A DNA stretch of 33,850 nucleotides from Triangularia verruculosa (Eukaryota > Ascomycota > Sordariomycetes > Sordariales > Podosporaceae): NCBI GenBank assembly GCA_033296885.1, contig MU864082.1:1-33850 (forward strand). The letters are read 5' to 3'. The translations under genes were made by a program, and so were the position numbers. The notes beneath the pieces are model-generated. The model did no database searches. It saw only the letters and a program-made list of their open reading frames with translations, and was not told the DNA's origin. This document shows, piece by piece, positions 28,659 to 33,850 of the stretch. Every line of letters starts with the position of its first letter. Positions within the stretch are counted from its first letter, which is position 1.

Positions 28659-30161
28659 GACAAGACAGAGGTATGGAGTTGGATAGAAATAAACATTCAA
28701 CAGTCATAGAGTAACTACCCAGATAGAGGCATTTGGAAAGAAGTAGAGATAACTCAATCGAAAAGACATTGAAAGTTGAACCCAGGAACCGTGTTTCTGG
28801 AGTGTGTTTCCATCCACCTGTTGGTTAGTACCTGGTATTCTTCAAGAAGACTGAAAGCATCAGGCTGCTTCAACTCATCTAGGGGTTTTCACTTTATTGG
28901 GGGTCAAAATTTTATCCTGGCCAGCCTGCAGCCGCGGAGAGCCACGGCAGCCACGTGAAGCAGTGGAGGGGTACTTCAACTGGCGGAATTTTCTGTCGAG
29001 CATTAAGTCCCGGATCATGATAGCCGAGGACATGACCCCTCCGCCGCCGCCGACCAGGGCTGAACGCCCAGTGTTGAGGCTGATATAGGTATTTGGGTGC
29101 CTCGTCGTGCCACAGGCTGCAACTGCACCGCATGAATTGTTGGTGAGGTTGTATGTGGCAGCGTCGCAACGAATAGCAGGGTCTGCAGCGGGTTGAAGAA
29201 GGCAGAGAGGCCTGGGAGCTCGCGGCAGCTTGCCTCCAGGGTGAACCACAGGAGAAGCTTGGGATGGAGGCAAAGTGGGCCACCTACATTTAACCAAAGG
29301 GGGGTTCCGATGATATGGAGAGCGAGATGACCGTCTAAAGGTCTCGACTTGTTTGTTGTAGATAGCAATACCAGAATCTCTTTACCGTTATCCCTATCGT
29401 AGCTTTGGATGTGATTGTTTCGAAGCCCCTGCTAAGACCAGCATACATACACATGCTCCCCTACATGGTATCTAAACATGTCTGACATTGTAATTCCTAA
29501 CGGGCAGCTCCTTTTCCCCCGTCCACAGATTACACAACTTGTAAAGCATCCCGTCGCCCCGTCGCCCCGCCGTCACTCTCATCATACCCCTCCATGGCAC
29601 ACAACAACCCCGCCAACGATGCAGTTACAGCTTATACCTCACTGGGACTCGATATGCTGTTGGCAGTTTTGACACGTCTCTGTTGTCTTATTGTCTATGC
29701 CTGTAAACGCTATATTGGAACCTATTTATTTACAGCAGCTTAATCCATAGCAACTAGAATAGTTTGTGAAGAAGGGATTTATTAACTTACAAAGCCCGCT
29801 GGGAGACGAAGTTACCTGAGGTACCTGGCAGCTACAGAAGAGGGCCAGTTTATTCAGGCTGCGACCCCTCCCCATAATTTAACCAAACCAAAGCGAAGGC
29901 TTTCAGGCTCCGACCACCCTTTTCACCCACTCGCTTTTAACTTCTCGCCCTCTTTTTTTCTTTTCTTCTCAAACTCACAAATCTCGTTGGTTCGATCTCT
30001 TCAAGCTATCGACAACCCAACCCCAACCTTCACAATTCTCTACAAGTAAGCGACTCGTTATTTTATTCGTCTATCTATTATCCAATCCTAACAATCGTTT
30101 CCAAATCAGCTCTACCCATCCGGACTCATCCGAAGACAAAAGCAATCCTCCAATCAACAAA
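28659..30161. other. Intergenic region and leader of the 82-residue protein gene
   Basis: No supported gene. A minus-strand stretch (28875-29297) reads like protein (NSCGAVAACGTTRHPNTYIS, then a Gly run) but has no upstream ATG; it may be a relic. From about 29940 the plus strand turns pyrimidine-rich (CTCTTTTTTTCTTTTCTTCTC), a likely transcription start area. A probable 5'UTR intron lies at 30046-30109 (GTAAGC, CCTAAC branch, AATCAG). Confidence 0.4.
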
Positions 30162-30470
30162 ATGCCTGACGACGGTAATCAAACGCGTAAGAGTCCCGCC
30201 TAGTTTTCTTTTACGTTATATTTCACTAGCAATGTTTGTTTAATAGGCCGCGGTTTGCGCCCAGATGGAACGATCGCGTTCACTCCCGATGATGTCATCC
30301 ATATGCTCGAATGCGTCTGGATGTCAAGGCGCTTCCTAGGGGATTACGCCATTGAGCTCATGGACGAACACTTCGATCCAGAGAACATAGATCCCGATCT
30401 CGAGACAATTCTGGGCGTCCTCATCATGCTTGATATGATGGCTGAGATCATCCTTGATACTGGTGTCTAA
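30162..30470 (+). CDS. Small two-exon acidic hypothetical protein
   Basis: Exons 30162-30186 and 30247-30470 encode 82 residues. The 60-bp intron has GTAAGA donor and TTTAATAG acceptor, and a second intron in the leader supports a real transcript. The start context is CAAAATGCC. The protein begins MPDDGNQTRRGLRPDGT, has an amphipathic helical middle (DDVIHMLECVWMSRRFLGDY) and ends with a hydrophobic helix (LGVLIMLDMMAEIILDTG). No signal peptide; no family recognised. Confidence 0.55.
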
Positions 30471-30779
30471 GGATATGAACGAGACATAGAATGGGTATGG
30501 GCCAAACCAGGAATTCGGATAAGGGGATCGTGAGAGGCAATGATCATTCACAGAGGTCAATACACTGAGATTAACTTCGCATCTATATGTGATATGCCAT
30601 GCTGTGACTCTGCTTTTAAGAAACCTACTCCCACCCATGCAACATTTAAAAGGAAAAGAAGAAGAAGAAAATGTACCTAGGCTATTAGAACCTCGAGAGC
30701 ACCTAGGTATCACCTCTCTTTTAAAAATAAATGGGGGCTTTATTTGAGAGAACGATTTCTTGTCTTTTTTCCAGACTTT

Positions 30780-30891
30780 CGCAGATTCCCCAGACCGCAG
30801 ATTCCCCAGACCGCAGATTCCCCCGAGCGCAGATTCCCCGGAGCGCAGATTCCCAAAGCCCAAATTTCCCAAAGCCCAAATTTCTCCAGAC
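30780..30891. repeat. 16-bp minisatellite, seven units
   Basis: There are seven contiguous units of exactly 16 bp without spacers. The first five begin CGCAGATTCCC, and the last two drift to CCAAATTTC; the unit ends vary (CAGAC, CGAG, GGAG, AAAGC). It is not part of a supported gene. Confidence 0.9.
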
Positions 30892-31120
30892 TCACCCAAC
30901 TCCGGCTCTTTTACAATCGGCTAACTCTTCCTCGAGCAAATAAAAACGCCCTCCAATCCAAATACCTTACCCCGCTCGACTTCTTCTTGTTCTCGCCGTC
31001 CCGACCTCTACGTACGATCGCAATTTCAAGACGGTCCGCGTCTCCAGACATTTGAACGTAGGTATGTACCCGGTTTCTAACTGATGTTGCATGTGGAACG
31101 CAACAGCTAATTCTAATATT

Positions 31121-31633
31121 CTACACAGGCAAGTCATGGACGCGCCCATCGACCAGGAGTCTAGTCAGATGGACTGGCCCATCATTGTCGATCCGGATGG
31201 TGATCTGACTATCCGAGTCGATACCGACCCATCCGCGACGGAATCGACGAAGTTTACAGAGTTTCAAGTCTCCTCTGAAACCCTGCGTCGAGTTTCGCCA
31301 GTCTTCAAGAAAATGCTCTTTTGCGTTTGGAAAGAATCCAAACTTATGCACACGCCCGAATCTGGGCCTTGGGTCGTCACTCTCTGGTGGCGGCGGATTC
31401 TCATGCCTGGGTTCGTCTCCAACGTCTGACACCGTCCTACCGAGTGTACGGGACGAGTTGATGCTTTGAACGTCATCGTCAGAGGTTGGTGCTGCATCTT
31501 GTGCTTCGATGTCATCTGCTTGGGTATTACGTCGAGAATGTCTCCGGCGGTCACGTCTCTGTCGGTCACGTCTCTGCCGGTCACGTCTCTGACGCTCACG
31601 TCTCTGGCGATTACGTCTTGTACGGGCCAGCAT
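31121..31633 (-). CDS. Arg-rich low-complexity hypothetical protein with spliced leader
   Basis: This is a 170-codon frame. The ATG at 31633 is the first ATG of a transcript predicted from a TATA-like element, a pyrimidine-rich tract and two 57-bp 5'UTR introns (31771-31827 and 31650-31706; GTAAGT donors, CTGAC and TTAAC branches). Residues 4-30 are Arg-rich repeats (RQRRD units) encoded by a 15-bp tandem repeat. Residues 35-95 look coding (ADDIEAQDAAPTSDDDVQS). The C-terminal half is antisense to the BTB-like gene and may not be real; a splice or a different end is possible. No function can be assigned. Confidence 0.42.
   Translation of the reverse strand: MLARTRRNRQRRERQRRDRQRRDRQRRDRRRHSRRNTQADDIEAQDAAPTSDDDVQSINSSRTLGRTVSDVGDEPRHENPPPPESDDPRPRFGRVHKFGFFPNAKEHFLEDWRNSTQGFRGDLKLCKLRRFRRGWVGIDSDSQITIRIDNDGPVHLTRLLVDGRVHDLPV
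31137..31429 (+). CDS. Short BTB/POZ-like protein, possibly truncated
   Basis: This is a 97-residue frame from the ATG at 31137. A likely 5'UTR intron (31062-31128, GTATGT ... TCTAAT ... CTACACAG) lies just upstream. The sequence IIVDPDGDLTIRVD, then FQVSSETLRRVSPVFKKML and WKESK, fits the first half of fungal BTB/POZ domains (self-association, adaptor function). After WVVTL the family resemblance fades and the frame stops, so the second half of the domain is missing; a frameshift or an unseen intron near 31370-31400 is possible. It overlaps the 3' part of the opposite-strand gene. Confidence 0.45.
31548..31622. repeat. 15-bp coding tandem repeat, five units
   Basis: Five contiguous 15-bp units of CGGTCACGTCTCTGN, the last two degenerate. 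On the minus strand they encode the RDRQR/RERQR repeat of the Arg-rich protein. The period of 15 keeps the reading frame, so copy number can change without breaking it. Confidence 0.85.
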
Positions 31634-31970
31634 TGTGGCGTCTTTGTGTCTAGAAGCAAAGTGTTAATATACATGTCCAGTGTCCCTGAGGTATGGTCGT
31701 ACTTACATTGACCGACTGAGTTCTGTCTGTCCTGTGCGGTCCGGGTGTCTTGGGTGGAATTAGCAACGGTCTGTCAGGGTGACAAGTCAGTGTGAGGTCT
31801 TGATGAGTGTGGATGGGTTCAACTTACTGTGTGCGGTATGTGATGATGCGAGGCGATGGGTGTGGCAGGCCGGTATGGTGGACTGGTGGTTGGCTGGTAC
31901 AGTCCCGAATTGGCCTTGAGGAGTTGGTTGTTCAGGGAAAAAGTTTGGAGGCAGAGGGAGAGGATGAGGG

Positions 31971-31978
31971 TATTTATG
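31971..31978 (-). promoter_or_regulatory. TATA-like element of the Arg-rich gene
   Basis: On the minus strand GCCATAAATACCC is followed by a CT-rich tract (CATCCTCTCCCTCTGCC), then an untranslated first exon ending at the GTAAGT donor at 31827. The arrangement is that of a fungal core promoter. Confidence 0.4.
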
Positions 31979-31999
31979 GCCATGAAAAGGAAGGCCTTG

Positions 32000-32870
32000 G
32001 TAGAGGCTTGATCGGTTTAGGCCCCCTCCCCGTGATGGCTTTACTCTGTGGGTTTGGAAAGAGCGTACCTGTTAGGTGCCCAGCAAAAAAAGTGATTGTA
32101 GATAAAGAAAAGTGTGAAAATCCTGCTTATCTGGTTCGTGATGACCTTGTGATAGCCCAATCTTCATGGCGTGCTTGCTGGTTTAGGTAGGAGCAAGCCC
32201 CCTGAGACCGAGATTATGGGTAGAGTCTGATCACGAAACCTCGAAGGTTGGTTCATCTGAAGCTTATGGAAAATGTTGACAAATCTGGTCATCACGACAC
32301 CGTTTACCCGCAACGAGGCGCATGAACCCGCAAGTGGCCTTGTTTAAGGGATTGGGGTGTATATTCTATAGGAATCTACCCTGATGATGAAAATTATCGT
32401 GGCGCAGATGGGTGTTGTCGATGACAAGATCGGGGGGGAACATGGAGGCTATTATCAAACTTATCTTCTCACCGAGTGCAACATCTCGGGCCAACCTCTA
32501 ACCTTCTTATCAGCGTAATTTCCCGAGTTGGGTACAACGGGCAAGAGCCCCTTTGTTTTTTTTTTTATCTCCAGGGTAACCGCGGCAGGACCCACTGCAG
32601 AGCTGCATCTTCCGAAAGTCTCGTTCAAACATCATGGCTCTGTCAAACATCATGTCAGCCCCACTTCGTATGGTATTATGTAAGCAGGTCCGCCTGCTGG
32701 ATACAGCCCCACATTCTTCGCCCAGCACCTGGCAGCGCCCACTGCACCCGATTGTAGCCGAGCACCAGCACCAGACCCGAGTACAGCCGAGATTGAGTGT
32801 AGTGCATAAAAAAAGTGAGAGTTTTATGGGCGTAAAGTTGTAAAAAAGGGTGAAAGTGGCGAAAATACTA
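32000..32870. other. Intergenic region, no gene seen
   Basis: Only short unrelated frames occur. A T run (near 32554-32565) and a short purine-rich stretch (AAAAAAAGTGAGAG) lie at its right end, after which base composition changes sharply to AT. Confidence 0.35.
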
Positions 32871-33757
32871 AGTTTAATTATCGCGATACGTAATATTAAC
32901 TTTATAATTATTATTAGTAATTAATTTATATATAAGTAATATAAATTAAAAATTAATTTTATATAATATTACTTAATTAAATATAATAAACTATTTCTTT
33001 TGATATTATTAATAATAGTAATAATAACCGGATCGGAAAAATAATATTAACCTATATAATATACTTCGCGGTTAATGTTAACGCTAGTATTAGTATAGTC
33101 TACGACGTAGTTTAACGTTAAGCCGTCGCGCATTAGTTTCAGCTATAGCTAAAATATTAAAGCATATAGAAAATTTATCCCTATGTAAATCACTATAATT
33201 ATTTATCACATTACTATTATCTATTAATTTTATAGAAAGCTATAAAGTCAGTGGCATTACATTCAACTCGTATTATATAGAGAGTTAAGATACGTAGAGG
33301 TTTATAGCGTTTAAGGAATTAAAAGATAGACTTTTATTTATTAAAGCTTTGCAGACTCCGGCCGCCCCGTCTTAAGCTATTCGCCGAATATTAACCGGCT
33401 CGATAATTTAATATACTACTAAGAAGAAGGATAAACTCTTAAACGAGATTTTCCTTGATATATTTTTAAAATTTAACTGTAAAGATTATATAGTAATTAT
33501 TTCAGAGAAATGTAAAATATAAATCCGGTATAAGATTAACTATAAATTGCCGATATTTAAAGCTAATAACGAAAAGAAGAAATAACTTGTATTACTTGAA
33601 ATAAAAAAGATTTTTTTTATTTTTTTTAATAATAAACTTGCTGCTAATATTATAATTAAGGTTTTCCCTAATTTAAATAACCGTATTAATATATTTGATA
33701 AGTTCTATAAATATATTAATTAAAATTACTTTAATATTAAGTATTATACTAAAAAGT
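32870..33757. other. AT-rich, RIP-like block
   Basis: Nearly 900 bases of TAATATTA/TTAATTA-like sequence with stop codons in all frames; CpG-containing islets (for example GGCCGCCCCGTCTTAAGC near 33360) survive. One plus-strand frame from about 33310 to 33720 is readable with few stops that could be mutated Gln codons (ELKDRLLFIKAL; KKKDKLLNEIFLDIF), suggesting a former gene, not recognised. Such blocks in ascomycetes are usually RIP-mutated transposons. The edges are sharp on both sides. Confidence 0.6.
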
Positions 33758-33850
33758 GTTAACGTGTGGCACATAATAGGTGCCGGGTAAGACCCAGGTG
33801 TTGAGGTGCCGGGTCTAGTGTAACCCAAGACCTACCAAAGGGCTCGGCTC
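33758..33850. repeat. GC-rich, possibly LTR-like end sequence
   Basis: Starting near a TGTTAACGTG the composition switches abruptly from AT-rich to GC-rich. GGTGCCGGGT occurs twice (33779-33788 and 33805-33814). It could be the start of an LTR or another element that continues past the window; this cannot be settled here. Confidence 0.25.

Noticed and set aside
30780..30891. Regular 16-bp repeats that could be mistaken for a CRISPR array.
   Set aside because: There are no spacers between units, the units drift in sequence and the genome is eukaryotic; this is a minisatellite.
31264..31674. An alternative minus-strand frame encoding RDVTGRDVTDRDVTAGD repeats.
   Set aside because: It is the same 15-bp repeat read in another phase; the first ATG of the predicted spliced transcript selects the Arg-rich frame instead.
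32476..32843. Short overlapping frames near the right end.
   Set aside because: No motif, start context or splice signal supports them.

Overview
The window looks like nuclear DNA of a filamentous ascomycete, most likely a Sordariomycete of the Sordariales type. Several observations support this. Spliceosomal introns are short (48-74 bp, mostly 55-66 bp) with GTRNGT-like donors and CTAAC/CTGAC branch points. Start codons sit in strong Kozak contexts such as GCCACCATGG. A tRNA gene carries a 13-nt intron. Transposon and gene relics show C-to-T stop codons and AT-rich decay, as expected from repeat-induced point mutation (RIP). The species assignment is inference only.

Left part (1-15,660) is ordinary gene-dense core DNA. 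It holds an IML2-family TPR protein (889-3447, +), a divergent membrane fatty acid hydroxylase/sterol desaturase superfamily protein (3731-4870, -), tRNA-Gly(CCC) (5464-5548, -), and an alpha/beta hydrolase with a very long disordered N-terminus (6717-9750, +, one intron). It continues with a Pro/Lys-rich low-complexity protein (10282-11034, -), a class I SAM methyltransferase (11319-12053, -), a secreted GH16 beta-glucanase-like enzyme (14030-14937, +, one intron) and a small charged protein (15144-15545, -).

Middle part (about 15,840-22,000) is a gene graveyard. It contains two copies of a roughly 200-240 bp repeat built on 21-bp tandem units; one copy splits a decayed SNF2-like helicase gene (about 19,765-21,500). 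A complete but RIP-inactivated Fot1/Pot2-class (pogo, Tc1-mariner) DNA transposon lies at 17,190-19,050 with intact inverted repeats and a TA duplication. There is also a fragment of a BBE-type FAD-linked oxidoreductase, a decayed unknown gene, and an unknown gene that stays open up to the transposon edge. A short repeat-rich acidic protein (21607-21966, -) closes the block.

Right part (22,000-33,850) is accessory-looking and sparser. It holds a fungal AAA+ ATPase with a long N-terminal domain (23311-25674, +, four exons), a secreted subtilisin-family (S8) peptidase (27017-28658, +, three exons), an 82-residue two-exon protein (30162-30470, +) and a 16-bp minisatellite. A short BTB/POZ-like gene (31137-31429, +) lies head-on against an Arg-rich low-complexity gene (31121-31633, -) that has two 5'UTR introns. 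An AT-saturated, RIP-like block (about 32,870-33,757) follows and ends abruptly against GC-rich, LTR-like sequence at the window edge.

The genes do not form one obvious pathway or operon, as expected for a fungus. The most unusual points are the dispersed 21-bp-unit repeat that interrupts a helicase, the bacterial-looking S8 peptidase near an AAA+ ATPase, and a shared unknown coding relic present at 11,232-11,303 and, inverted, at 22,512-22,586.
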